From positions 1-38,892 of the forward strand of contig NZ_CAMIHH010000019.1 in NCBI RefSeq assembly GCF_946220915.1: a stretch of DNA of 38,892 nt. The letters run 5' to 3'. Shown here in pieces: positions 7,634-15,954 of this stretch (position 1 is its first letter; every line of letters starts with the position of its first letter). This DNA is from an uncultured Flavobacterium sp. (GTDB lineage Bacteria > Bacteroidota > Bacteroidia > Flavobacteriales > Flavobacteriaceae). Below the pieces are notes generated by a model, which searched no databases, was not told the DNA's origin, and worked only from the letters and a program-made list of their open reading frames with translations. Made by a program: the position numbers and the translations under genes.

Positions 7634-8301
7634 TGCAAACACTTATAGCAAAAAATATAAAAAAAGCATTTGGCGACCGGCACATACTCAGTGGCACAAC
7701 CCTCCGATGCAATACCAGCGAAATCCTTGGCATCTTCGGCCGCAATGGCTGCGGTAAATCGAGCCTGCTAAAGATCCTTTTCGGGACCATGAAAGCCGAT
7801 TCGCTGGAGTTATCCATCAATGGCACGCTTACTGCCCCCGCCGAAATCATTACACAGGGCATTATAGCCTACCTGCCACAAGAGCCCTTCCTTCCAAAAA
7901 ACCTGAAAGTGCGCGACATCATACCGCTTTACTACAGTGGCGATGAGCAAGACAAACTCTTTTATTCCACAGGGATGGAAAAGTTGGCCAATACACGGGC
8001 GGGAAACCTGTCCCTGGGCGAATTGCGTTACTTTGAGCTGCTCCTGGTTGGCCATCTCTCCCACCTTTTCCTTATGCTCGACGAGCCGTTCTCGATGGTT
8101 GAACCTTTGTACAAAGACCTCATCAAAGAATTTTTGCTGGGGCTAAAATTAAAAAAAGGGATAATAATTACCGATCATTATTATAATGACGTATTTTCGG
8201 TCACTGACAGGAACATGGTACTTAAGGACGGGCATCTTATTGCTATAAATAGCAATAGCGACCTCGCCGCACATGGTTACCTGCCTCCTGAAGCCAATTG
8301 A
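7633..8301 (+). CDS. ABC transporter ATP-binding protein
   Basis: This 222-residue single ABC domain shows Walker A GRNGCGKS (36-43), Q-loop LPQEPF (Gln83), signature LSLGE (126-130) in place of LSGGQ, Walker B LFLMLDEP (145-152 with Asp150, Glu151) and H-switch His182 (ITDHYY). It is therefore likely an active ATPase. The short length without extra domains resembles ATPases of export or lipoprotein-type transporters. It overlaps by one base the small membrane-protein gene upstream, the only membrane partner in sight. The EEP hydrolase gene begins 2 bases after its stop. The cargo is unknown. Confidence 0.9.
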   Translation: MQTLIAKNIKKAFGDRHILSGTTLRCNTSEILGIFGRNGCGKSSLLKILFGTMKADSLELSINGTLTAPAEIITQGIIAYLPQEPFLPKNLKVRDIIPLYYSGDEQDKLFYSTGMEKLANTRAGNLSLGELRYFELLLVGHLSHLFLMLDEPFSMVEPLYKDLIKEFLLGLKLKKGIIITDHYYNDVFSVTDRNMVLKDGHLIAINSNSDLAAHGYLPPEAN

Positions 8302-8303
8302 TT

Positions 8304-9140
8304 ATGAAACGATTTTTATTTTTGCTCACAATAATTTCAACATTAGGATCATCCTCACAGACATCCTATAAGGTAATGACCTATAACATACGTCTGGACT
8401 TTGCCGGCGACGGCGAGAACCGCTGGGACAACCGTAAAAAATCGCTCGCGACACAGGTACAATTTTACGACCCGGATTTCCTTGCCATACAGGAAGCACT
8501 GCCCCACCAAATGGAATACCTCAACAATGAATTGACCGGCTATAAATCGATTGGCGCAGGCCGTGATGATGGCAAAGACAAAGGCGAATACACCGCCATT
8601 TTCTACAAACACAAAAAATTCAAGGTCATAGAGCAGTCTACCTTCTGGCTTTCAGAAACACCTGCAATCCCTTCGAAGGGATGGGACGCTGCATTAAACA
8701 GGATATGCACGTACGGCCTTTTTGAAAATCGGGACACGAAGCAAAAAATGTGGGTGTTTAACACGCATTTCGACCACGTTGGGACAAACGCCAGGGTAGA
8801 AAGCGTAAAGCTGATCCTGAAAAAAGCAAAGGAGCTCAACAGAGAAAACCTGCCGTTTGTAGTAATGGGCGACTTCAACCTCGACCCGGAAACCGATGCG
8901 GTAAACGAAATGAAAACACAGCTGTTCGACACCCACGATGTCGCAAAGCTGGCCTTCGGTCCAACGGGAACATTTAATGCATTCGAGTTCCATAAGCCGG
9001 TAACCAGGCGCATTGACTACATCTTCATCCCGAAAACAGGGCTGGAAGTAAAAAAATATGCCATTCTCAGCGACTCAAAAGACTGCCGTTATCCAAGCGA
9101 TCATCTACCCGTATATGTAGAGTTGATCGTAAAAAAGTAA
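8304..9140 (+). CDS. Secreted endonuclease/exonuclease/phosphatase (EEP) family hydrolase
   Basis: I prefer the ATG at 8304 to a TTG at 8298 because it yields a clean signal peptide (MKRFLFLLTIISTLGSSSQ). The mature domain has the EEP catalytic set: MTYNIR (Asn28), AIQEAL (Glu64), FNTHFDHVG, MGDFNLDP, RIDYIF and SDHLPV at the C-terminus. Family members are Mg2+-dependent phosphodiesterases or phosphatases acting on DNA, lipids or sugar phosphates. The secreted Bacteroidota members of this type are usually unassigned. Its start lies 2 bases after the ABC ATPase stop, so it is probably the last gene of that transcript. A GC-rich hairpin follows at once. Confidence 0.9.
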   Translation: MKRFLFLLTIISTLGSSSQTSYKVMTYNIRLDFAGDGENRWDNRKKSLATQVQFYDPDFLAIQEALPHQMEYLNNELTGYKSIGAGRDDGKDKGEYTAIFYKHKKFKVIEQSTFWLSETPAIPSKGWDAALNRICTYGLFENRDTKQKMWVFNTHFDHVGTNARVESVKLILKKAKELNRENLPFVVMGDFNLDPETDAVNEMKTQLFDTHDVAKLAFGPTGTFNAFEFHKPVTRRIDYIFIPKTGLEVKKYAILSDSKDCRYPSDHLPVYVELIVKK

Positions 9141-9158
9141 CCCCTGAAAAATCAGGGG
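9141..9158 (+). terminator. Hairpin after the EEP hydrolase gene
   Basis: CCCCTGA (9141-9147) and TCAGGGG (9152-9158) form a perfect 7-bp stem with loop AAAA directly after the stop codon. The tail CTTTGCCTTTC is only moderately T-rich. Confidence 0.65.
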
Positions 9159-9222
9159 CTTTGCCTTTCTATCCGGATTATCCAAAATCCATTCAGTATC
9201 CAGTAGCGTGATACCTAAAAAT

Positions 9223-9651
9223 CTATTCTACAACTACCTTCTCGGTTTTAGGCACCATTACAATGCAGTACGGATTGGTAATTGCCATGGTAGCCATTCC
9301 TGCCGGTACAGTTTCCAGCACTTTGATCGTAGCCACATTGTTTTCAATGCTGATGCTTTTCACACCAATGCTGTAGCCACCCGAGTTCTTCTGGCCCATG
9401 AAAAGCGCCACGATGTTATTCTTTTCAAAATCGACAGATGGTACATCGCCCCAGCCCAATTCGGCATACAGGCCAGTTAGCTGGCTTTGCGAAGTTATAA
9501 CCATCGTTGATTCCTTTTCGCGGCCGCCATAGGCTTCCTGCTTCAGGATTTCGAAAGTAATGGCGTTGTCTACGGCAATGTGGTTTACTACATTGATCTT
9601 GCAGGCAGTAAGCGCCAGCGCCACAAGGGCTAATGTAAAAAATCTTTTCAT
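9223..9651 (-). CDS. PrcB-C-like lipoprotein
   Basis: This 142-residue protein has a lipoprotein signal peptide: MKRFFTLALVALALTAC with the lipobox LTAC (Cys17). The core contains GQKNSGGYSIGVKSI (about residues 90-104) followed by a beta-rich segment ending in PYCIVMVPK. This matches the C-terminal domain of the PrcB family (named from a Treponema protease-complex subunit), in which the GxxxxGGYxI turn is diagnostic. It is likely anchored in the outer or inner membrane facing the periplasm; a role in binding or stabilising another protein is inference. It lies 79 bases downstream of bshA on the same strand and is convergent with the EEP gene. Confidence 0.75.
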   Translation of the reverse strand: MKRFFTLALVALALTACKINVVNHIAVDNAITFEILKQEAYGGREKESTMVITSQSQLTGLYAELGWGDVPSVDFEKNNIVALFMGQKNSGGYSIGVKSISIENNVATIKVLETVPAGMATMAITNPYCIVMVPKTEKVVVE

Positions 9652-9730
9652 AAGTATTGTTTTTAATGATGATTGTTGCAGTCAACAATACAAATGCAAT
9701 GCCAAAAATTTCTTACTAAACCAATTGCTG

Positions 9731-10864
9731 CTAATTATGCATTTTCAGCGCTTTCTGGTACAGCTTTTCATACATCGGCATAATGTTCTGAATGTCAAAT
9801 TCCTGTGCCACTTTCAATGCATTCTCTTTGAATTCCAGCAAAACCTTATCATCCTTCAATATCGCTATTGCCTTTTCGGCCATATACTTAACATCGCCCA
9901 CATTGCCCAGATAGCCCGAATAGCCGTCACGGTTCACTTCGGGAAGGCCGCCGGTATTGGTTGATATCACGGGGACTCCGCTTGCCATGGCTTCTAATGC
10001 TGCAAGGCCAAAGCTTTCCGTTTCCGATGGCAGCAGGAACAGGTCGCTAAAGCATAATATTTCACTTATCTCGTTGCTGTTACCAAAAAAGATCACCTTA
10101 TCACTAATATCCAGCTCTTTGCATAATTGTTCGGCAGGTGTCCTTTCCGGGCCATCCCCTACCATCATCAGCTTGGAAGGTATCTCTTTCTGTATTTCAT
10201 AAAAGATCTTTATAATATCGGGAATGCGCTTTACTTTCCTGAAGTTGCTAATATGGGTCACGATCTTTTGCGTTTCGGTAGCCATCATCGACCTGTGGCA
10301 GTCCGAATTCTTGTCGATCTTGCTCCTGTCGATCTCTATGAAATTGGGTATTACATAAATGTCGCGCTTGATGTCGAACAGCCTGTACGTTTCGTCCTTA
10401 AGGTTCTGCGAAACGGAAGTTACAATGTCCGAGTGGTTGATGCTAAAACTTACCGCCGGCTTATAAAACGGGTGGTTGCCCACCAGTGTGATGTCGGTAC
10501 CATGCAGCGTAGTTACCATTGGGATTTTAATACCCTGCTCCTTGAGCATTTTTTTGGCCATGTAGCCTGCATATGCATGCGGTATGGCATAATGTACATG
10601 GAGCAGCTCTATGCCATGCAGCTTGACCATGTCTACCAGCTTGCTCGACAGCGCCAATTCATACGGCTGGTAATGGAACAGCGGATATTCCGGCACGTGC
10701 ACTTCGTGGTAAAATATATTGGGGTTCAGCAGGGCAAGGCGCACCGGCTGGCTATACGTTATAAAATGCACCTCATGCCCACGGCGTGCCAGTTCCAGCC
10801 CAAGCTCGGTGGCCACAACGCCGCTCCCGCCAAAGGTTGGGTAACATACTATTGCGATTTTCAT
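9731..10864 (-). CDS. bshA: N-acetyl-alpha-D-glucosaminyl L-malate synthase
   Basis: BshA is the GT4-family glycosyltransferase that joins GlcNAc from UDP-GlcNAc to L-malate, the first step in making bacillithiol, the low-molecular-weight thiol of Bacillota and many Bacteroidota. The 377-residue protein opens with MKIAIVCYPTFGGSGVVATELG, the glycine-rich loop characteristic of BshA. It contains HVHYAIPHAYAGYMA, TTLHGTDITLVG and the C-terminal Rossmann signature PSETESFGLAALEAMASGVPVI (about residues 283-303) with the E-x7-E pair that binds UDP-sugar. Length and motif order are as expected. bshB and bshC are not in the window. A palindromic element lies 140-200 bases upstream. Confidence 0.93.
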   Translation of the reverse strand: MKIAIVCYPTFGGSGVVATELGLELARRGHEVHFITYSQPVRLALLNPNIFYHEVHVPEYPLFHYQPYELALSSKLVDMVKLHGIELLHVHYAIPHAYAGYMAKKMLKEQGIKIPMVTTLHGTDITLVGNHPFYKPAVSFSINHSDIVTSVSQNLKDETYRLFDIKRDIYVIPNFIEIDRSKIDKNSDCHRSMMATETQKIVTHISNFRKVKRIPDIIKIFYEIQKEIPSKLMMVGDGPERTPAEQLCKELDISDKVIFFGNSNEISEILCFSDLFLLPSETESFGLAALEAMASGVPVISTNTGGLPEVNRDGYSGYLGNVGDVKYMAEKAIAILKDDKVLLEFKENALKVAQEFDIQNIMPMYEKLYQKALKMHN

Positions 10865-11002
10865 AAATGTCAGTAAATAAAGTAACGAATTTAAATAAAA
10901 AAAGCAGGCAAAATCCCGCTTTAACCCGAATTAACGTAATAATTATTATGACAATTCATTGTTTTGGGAAACAGCCGTCTAAGCGCATTTTTGGAGAAGC
11001 AC

Positions 11003-11063
11003 ATCCCGCTATCCGCTTTATCTCCCCTTGCTGCGCGACGGGAGGATGCCGCTCCTATCGGGG
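11003..11063. repeat. GC-rich imperfect palindrome in the bshA/DUF1801 spacer
   Basis: This 61-bp block is visibly more GC-rich than its AT-rich surroundings. CCCG (11005-11008) pairs with CGGG (11059-11062), TA and GC pairs continue inward, and an inner stem CTCCC (11022-11026)/GGGAG (11040-11044) closes a 13-base loop. The block begins ATCCCGCTATCCGC and ends CCGCTCCTATCGGGG. From memory, similar blocks are scattered between genes in Flavobacterium genomes; I cannot verify this here. The rest of the 275-base spacer shows no gene. Confidence 0.5.
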
Positions 11064-11139
11064 TTAGAGGGAAAGTTGGTTTTGCGTTTGCAATGCAGCA
11101 ATCCCATACTGAAAACTGCGACTGTGACTGAAAACTAAA

Positions 11140-11595
11140 TCAACCTTTAAGGTTCTTCTCGTAAAGCGCTATCCAGTCTGCTACTTTCATTTTCGATGCC
11201 AGCTCACCAATAAGCTCAAAGGGCACTGCTTCGGGCTTTTTGAACCGGATGCAGCTTTTCCCCATGTCCAGCCTGGTCTTTACGTGTTTAGGATATTCGG
11301 CAGTAAACCAGTCCAGCAAGTCGTTACTGGCATACATACCCATATGGTACACCGCAATGAAATTTTTTTGCGAGGCTATGCTTAAAAACGGCAGCGGCAG
11401 TTTCGGGTCGCAATGATAGCCTGGGGCATATGTCGAATGCGGAACCACCCAGCCTATCATGCCATAGCTTATTCGCTCCTCAAAACCTTCCGGCAGGCTG
11501 GCATTGATTACCTCCCTAAGTTTCTGCATGGCCGCCTTCCTGTCTTCCGGAAGCGCCTCAATGTATTCGTTTACCGTTACTGCTGATGACTGCAT
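11140..11595 (-). CDS. DUF1801 domain protein (YdhG-like fold)
   Basis: Starting at the ATG at 11595, the protein has 151 residues. The longer frame to 11652 would need a TTG and adds a 19-residue N-terminus without family resemblance. Visible family features are VNEYIEALPEDRKAAMQKLREVI at the start, ISYGMIGWV, a central HSTYAPGYHCDPKLPLPFL segment, MGKSCIRFKK and the closing SKMKVADWIALYE. These match DUF1801 proteins, small cytosolic proteins of unknown biochemical role. It lies 74 bases downstream of the GH3 fusion gene on the same strand. I infer no specific job. Confidence 0.8.
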   Translation of the reverse strand: MQSSAVTVNEYIEALPEDRKAAMQKLREVINASLPEGFEERISYGMIGWVVPHSTYAPGYHCDPKLPLPFLSIASQKNFIAVYHMGMYASNDLLDWFTAEYPKHVKTRLDMGKSCIRFKKPEAVPFELIGELASKMKVADWIALYEKNLKG

Positions 11596-11668
11596 ATTAT
11601 TGTTTATGGGGTTGATGGGGTGATTCGCTCCTGATTTCACTAAACAAAACAACCCATCAACAAATAAA

Positions 11669-14578
11669 TTATTCTATGATCGCCTCCTGTATTACCTTCT
11701 GTATATCTTCCCTGATGTTCTCTTTAGACAGCCGGTTCTCGCCTGCTTCGGGATACGTCCGGTTAGACAGGAAAACATACACAATCTCCGTTTCCGGATC
11801 GGCCCAGGCCATCGTACCGGTAAAGCCCGTATGCCCAAAGCTGGCCTGCGATACGCAGCCACACGTTGGCCCGGGGTTGTTAGCCGCCTGTGGCTTGTCA
11901 AAGCCCAGGCCGCGACGGTTCCCCTGCTTGCAGGCATGGCAGGTATTGAAGGTTTCGAAAGTTTTGGCCGAGAAGTACTGTTTACCTCCATAGTTTCCTT
12001 CCTGCAGGTACATTTGCATGATCTTAGCCACATCCATCGCATTAGAAAAAAGTCCTGCGTGGCCCGCCACACCATCCTGCATGGCTGCAGCCATGTCATG
12101 AACATATCCCTGAATGAGCTGATGGCGGAAATAATCATCAATTTCCGTAGGCGGAATGTCGTCCATGTCAAATTTACGGAGCGGGTTGTAAGTAGTAAAG
12201 GCTGCACCCAGCGGTTTGTAAAACTGCTGGTCGCTCAGCGCATCTATTTTTTTCCCGGTACGCTTTTCCAATATCTCTTTAAGCAATATGAACGAGAAAT
12301 CGCTATACTTATACTCTTTCTTTTTAAGCAGCTTACTGCCTGCAATTCTTGCAATTATCGTATCCGGATAATCCCTTCTTAGATATAAATTTTCAGCCAC
12401 CTGGTGCGGAAAGGCATCGCTATAACTCTTCCTGTAATACACCGTGTCGGGTTGTTTGGCGTTGTCCAGCGTTTCCTGGTAAAATGGCATCCACGCCTGA
12501 AATCTTGCCTGGTGCAGCAACATGTCTTTCAGTATAATCTTTTTCTTGTCGGTCTTTGCAAATGCAGGCAGCAGGTCGCCCAGCTTATCTTCAAGCTTTA
12601 GTTCCCCTTTGTCATAAAGCTGCATGACGTTGGGCAGCGTTGACAGCACCTTGGTAAGCGATGCCACATCATAAATATCAGAATCTTTTACCTTTGCCAG
12701 ATTATCGTAAGTATGGTAGCCAAAGGACTTTTGGTATACCACCTTGCCCTTTCGTGCCACCAGCACCTGCAATCCCGGTGTCATTTTTTCATCAATCGCT
12801 TTTTTTGCAAGCAGGTCTATTTTCGCAAGCACATTCGAGTTCATGCCTGCATTTTCGGGCGTAGTAAAGCCAAGACGGTTCGTAGCCCTTGTCATGATGC
12901 CATGGTTCACCCCAAATACCGTGCTAATCGATACCGGTAGTTTTCCCTTAGCGCCAAGCGCGCCAAACACTATTTCTGCCGCAACGGTTTGCGACATGGC
13001 ATTATTCTGGTATGCCATGATCACACCTTCCATATTGGCATAATCTTTTATGGCGGCCATAGCATACGGCCTGGCAAAAACGGTGAGTATTACCCTCTTA
13101 TCTTTGGCAATGCTATCCAGCCAGACCAGCTCTTTTGCCGAAAAATCATGCTTCTTCCAGGCACCATCAGCTTTATGGTAGCCAACAATCACTGTTGAAT
13201 ATTCCTTTAGCCTGCCATTCAGCAAGTGGAGGCTGTCTTCTTTAACTTCTGTAACATCGGCATATTTCTGTAGCATATTGAGGTAGCCTGCATGGTCATC
13301 GTCGCCCATTTTTACAAAGGCTATCTTTTCATTTTCCAGTGCTATTACCGGCACAATGTCCTGATCGTTTTTCAGTACCGTTACCGCATTTTCATACAAC
13401 TGGTAATTCAGGTCATCATATTCATGGGCATTCAGTTCCTGGTATAGGTTTTTAAGGTCCACAGGTTTGTACCTGTTCAGGCCGCCACGATATTTATAGG
13501 CCAGAATCTTTTTTACAGAATGCAGCAGCCTTTCTTCAGAAAGTACCCCGTCGGTATAGGCTTTCCTGAACTTCTCTATCGCTACCGGTACATTTTCGGC
13601 AAACAGCAGCACATCATTCCCTGCAAGGAATGCCTCAAGGTCTATGTCGCCGGGAGCCATAAAATTGCTCGCTCCCTTCATATTAAGCGCATCTGTAAAA
13701 ATAAGGCCCTTAAATCCCATCTCTTTTTTTACAATGTTGGTTACCACGTTGTAGGAAAGTGATGTAGGATAATTTGGCGTAGGCTCAATACTTGGCACAT
13801 TAAGGTGTGCGACCATAATGCTCGACATGCCTTCTGCAAAAAGCTTTTTATACGGGTAAAACTCTATCTCCTCAAGCCTTTCCCTTGTAAAAGGCAGGAA
13901 CGGAAGCGATGTATGCGAATCAGTTCCTGTATCGCCATGGCCCGGAAAGTGCTTGCCCGTGGCAAATACGCCTTCGCTCTGTATGCCGCGCGTAAGGGCG
14001 AGCGCCCTGTTGGTAACGTTTTCTTTATCCTCGCCAAACGACCTGTTGCCAATAATGGGGTTGGCAGGATTGATGTTAATGTCCAGTACCGGGGCAAAGT
14101 TAAAATGGATGCCCATCCTTCTTGCCTGCACAGCCATCTGCTTTCCCTGCTTTTCGATGAGCGCCATATCCTGCACTGCGCCCAACGTCATGTTCCAGGG
14201 ATAGCGGTAAGTAGAATCCAGCCTCATGCTAAGCCCCCATTCGGCATCAATGCCTATGAATAACGGCACCTTCGATAAGGACTGGTAGCGGTTGGTAAGC
14301 CTTGCCTGGCGCACCGGGCCGCCCTGGAAAAAAATGAGCCCGCCTACTTTGTAATCCTTTACCAGCTTATCTATGCCTTTTACGTGTGCGGAGTCTTTGT
14401 TGGAGTAAGCGGCTACCATAAATAACTGACCCACCCTTTCGTCAAACGAAAGGCTGTTGTACACGCTGTCTACCCATTTTTTTTCCCCTGCATCAGCGTA
14501 ATCTTCAAAACCTACTGTTTTCTGTGCCGATGCCATTGCAGCTGCAAGCAGTAAAACCCAAACCAAATATCTCTTCAA
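11669..14578 (-). CDS. Secreted GH3 beta-N-acetylhexosaminidase fused to a serine beta-lactamase-like domain
   Basis: The 969-residue protein has a signal peptide (cleavage near ASAQ). A GH3 domain follows with KHFPGHGDTGTDSH (209-222) and the nucleophile Asp296 in FTDALNM, the NagZ-type pattern. A GH3 C-terminal domain leads into a class C beta-lactamase-like domain with S640-L-T-K643, Y758-S-D and H916-T-G, matching the SxxK, YxN and KTG boxes. GH3 of this type removes GlcNAc from peptidoglycan fragments; the second domain is probably an esterase or peptidase acting on cell wall. The start is a TTG preceded by a strong GGAGG five bases away, with an in-frame TAA upstream, so no ATG alternative exists. 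Confidence 0.9.
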   Translation of the reverse strand: MKRYLVWVLLLAAAMASAQKTVGFEDYADAGEKKWVDSVYNSLSFDERVGQLFMVAAYSNKDSAHVKGIDKLVKDYKVGGLIFFQGGPVRQARLTNRYQSLSKVPLFIGIDAEWGLSMRLDSTYRYPWNMTLGAVQDMALIEKQGKQMAVQARRMGIHFNFAPVLDININPANPIIGNRSFGEDKENVTNRALALTRGIQSEGVFATGKHFPGHGDTGTDSHTSLPFLPFTRERLEEIEFYPYKKLFAEGMSSIMVAHLNVPSIEPTPNYPTSLSYNVVTNIVKKEMGFKGLIFTDALNMKGASNFMAPGDIDLEAFLAGNDVLLFAENVPVAIEKFRKAYTDGVLSEERLLHSVKKILAYKYRGGLNRYKPVDLKNLYQELNAHEYDDLNYQLYENAVTVLKNDQDIVPVIALENEKIAFVKMGDDDHAGYLNMLQKYADVTEVKEDSLHLLNGRLKEYSTVIVGYHKADGAWKKHDFSAKELVWLDSIAKDKRVILTVFARPYAMAAIKDYANMEGVIMAYQNNAMSQTVAAEIVFGALGAKGKLPVSISTVFGVNHGIMTRATNRLGFTTPENAGMNSNVLAKIDLLAKKAIDEKMTPGLQVLVARKGKVVYQKSFGYHTYDNLAKVKDSDIYDVASLTKVLSTLPNVMQLYDKGELKLEDKLGDLLPAFAKTDKKKIILKDMLLHQARFQAWMPFYQETLDNAKQPDTVYYRKSYSDAFPHQVAENLYLRRDYPDTIIARIAGSKLLKKKEYKYSDFSFILLKEILEKRTGKKIDALSDQQFYKPLGAAFTTYNPLRKFDMDDIPPTEIDDYFRHQLIQGYVHDMAAAMQDGVAGHAGLFSNAMDVAKIMQMYLQEGNYGGKQYFSAKTFETFNTCHACKQGNRRGLGFDKPQAANNPGPTCGCVSQASFGHTGFTGTMAWADPETEIVYVFLSNRTYPEAGENRLSKENIREDIQKVIQEAIIE

Positions 14579-14582
14579 AGCT

Positions 14583-14587
14583 CCTCC
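14583..14587 (-). promoter_or_regulatory. Strong Shine-Dalgarno that fixes a TTG start
   Basis: On the minus strand GGAGG is followed after AGCTT by the TTG at 14578-14576. Strong Shine-Dalgarno sites are uncommon in Bacteroidota. Here it decides the otherwise doubtful start of the GH3 fusion gene. Confidence 0.65.
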
Positions 14588-14664
14588 GTTTATTTAAAAT
14601 GATAAAATCATCACTACCTTTTACATAATGATGATTCTTTACTTCTCCCGTGCCCCGCCGTTTG

Positions 14665-15147
14665 TTAAAAGAAACGGCTGTGCCAGCTTTCACCGGCAGG
14701 CACCTCCCAGTATTCCTGCCACTCTCCCACAGTGTTTACCAAGTTGTTAAAAACAATGGTATTGGCAGAAACCGATTTGTCCTTAGCCATTTTCTTAAAA
14801 TCGATAAGCGGCTTATAGGCTATGTGCTCACCGTTCTTAAAAGTAACGTTCATTTTGTCCAGCAGATCCACGCCATACTTTTGTTCCAGCGTCTGTATGA
14901 AATGCACCGAAGCATCTATAGAGCATCCCGTTGCAGCCTGTGTATCCTGGTTAATGGCAATAATGATAAACCTGTTATATTTTAACTGGTAAGAAGCTTC
15001 AAGCCCCGCGCCGTGAGCCGTCCATTCTTCCAGGAAGCTTTTAAGCGCGATCTCTATTTCTGCCATTTCGGCATCCGAAAATTTCCTGTCCGACTGGTAA
15101 ATCCAAATCCTGGACTCTTCCGGCAGTGTATCAAAAGGAACGTACAT
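14665..15147 (-). CDS. Conserved small Bacteroidota protein of unknown function
   Basis: The 160-residue cytosolic protein starts MYVPFDTLPEESRIWIYQ and contains FLEEWTAHGAGLEASYQL, a central CSIDASVHFIQTLEQKYGVDLLD and ends VPAGESWHSRFF. I recall relatives in Flavobacteria labelled ABC transporter ATPase. There is no Walker A, signature or Walker B motif in this sequence, so that label would be wrong. The Cys-Ser-Ile-Asp and HG stretches look conserved but I cannot assign catalysis. It lies 9 bases downstream of the CCG iron-sulfur gene, so it is probably in that operon. Confidence 0.8.
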   Translation of the reverse strand: MYVPFDTLPEESRIWIYQSDRKFSDAEMAEIEIALKSFLEEWTAHGAGLEASYQLKYNRFIIIAINQDTQAATGCSIDASVHFIQTLEQKYGVDLLDKMNVTFKNGEHIAYKPLIDFKKMAKDKSVSANTIVFNNLVNTVGEWQEYWEVPAGESWHSRFF

Positions 15148-15156
15148 AATTTCTTT

Positions 15157-15948
15157 TTATAAATCCTTAGCATTGGCGATGAGTTCCGCCACATCCATCA
15201 CTTTAATATCGTGCTCCCTGTTTTTAGCTTTAACGCCATCGGTAAGCATTGTATTGCAAAACGGGCATCCCGCTGCAATGATTTCGGGCTGCGTTTCAAG
15301 GGCATCTTCCGTCCTTTCCACGTTCACATCCTTTTTGCCCGGCTCCGGCTCCTTAAACATCTGTGCACCGCCGGCGCCACAGCATAGCCCGTTGGCCCTG
15401 GAGCGCTTCATTTCAACCAGTTCGGCATCCAGCTTTTCCATAAGGTCGCGTGGCGCTTCGTAAATGTTATTGGCCCTGCCCAGGTAGCAAGGGTCGTGAA
15501 AGGTAATTTTCTTTCCCTTGAACTGGCCGCCTTCAATGGTAAGCCTGCCGTCATCCAGCAGCGATTTAAGGAACTGGGTATGGTGCACTACTTCATAGCT
15601 GCCTCCCAGGCCCGGATATTCGTTTTTAATAGTGTTAAAGCAGTGCGGGCAAGCCGTCACTATCTTTTTTACCTCATAGGCATTGAGCACCTCGATGTTG
15701 GCCATGGCCTGCATCTGGAACAGGAATTCATTCCCCGCCCGCTTTGCAGGATCGCCCGTGCAGCTTTCCTCGGTTCCGAGTACGGCAAACGGCACACTGG
15801 CACGGTTAAGTATCCGCACAAATGCCTTGGTTATCTTTTTGGCCCTGTCATCAAAGCTTCCTGAGCAGCCTACCCAGAACAATACTTCCGGCTGCTGCCC
15901 CGATGCCATCATTTCGGCCATTGTGGGAACTGTCAAATCCTGACTCAT
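15157..15948 (-). CDS. Iron-sulfur protein with two CCG domains (HdrB/LutA-like)
   Basis: The 263-residue protein has two cysteine-rich CCG repeats. The first is a variant: Cys28 (GCSGSF), Cys63 (ESCTGD, in place of CCG) and Cys100-x2-Cys103 (CPHC). The second is canonical: Cys154, Cys189-Cys190-Gly (LCCGAGG) and Cys228-x2-Cys231 (CPFC). Such domains bind unusual iron-sulfur clusters in heterodisulfide reductase subunit B, glycolate oxidase GlcF and lactate-utilisation LutA. Here it probably docks with the membrane 4Fe-4S protein encoded two genes upstream to form a quinone-linked oxidoreductase. The substrate is unknown, and no flavin dehydrogenase gene is adjacent. A HAD gene separates the two by a few bases. 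Confidence 0.88.
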   Translation of the reverse strand: MSQDLTVPTMAEMMASGQQPEVLFWVGCSGSFDDRAKKITKAFVRILNRASVPFAVLGTEESCTGDPAKRAGNEFLFQMQAMANIEVLNAYEVKKIVTACPHCFNTIKNEYPGLGGSYEVVHHTQFLKSLLDDGRLTIEGGQFKGKKITFHDPCYLGRANNIYEAPRDLMEKLDAELVEMKRSRANGLCCGAGGAQMFKEPEPGKKDVNVERTEDALETQPEIIAAGCPFCNTMLTDGVKAKNREHDIKVMDVAELIANAKDL

Positions 15949-15954
15949 ATCTTT

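Noticed and set aside
10127..10876. 249-residue plus-strand frame
   Set aside because: It is the antisense shadow of bshA.
10867..11067. 66-residue plus-strand frame ending HPAIRFISPCCATGGCRSYRG
   Set aside because: Its C-terminal half is only the translation of the GC-rich palindrome; the rest is AT-rich spacer. No ribosome site or conservation is visible.
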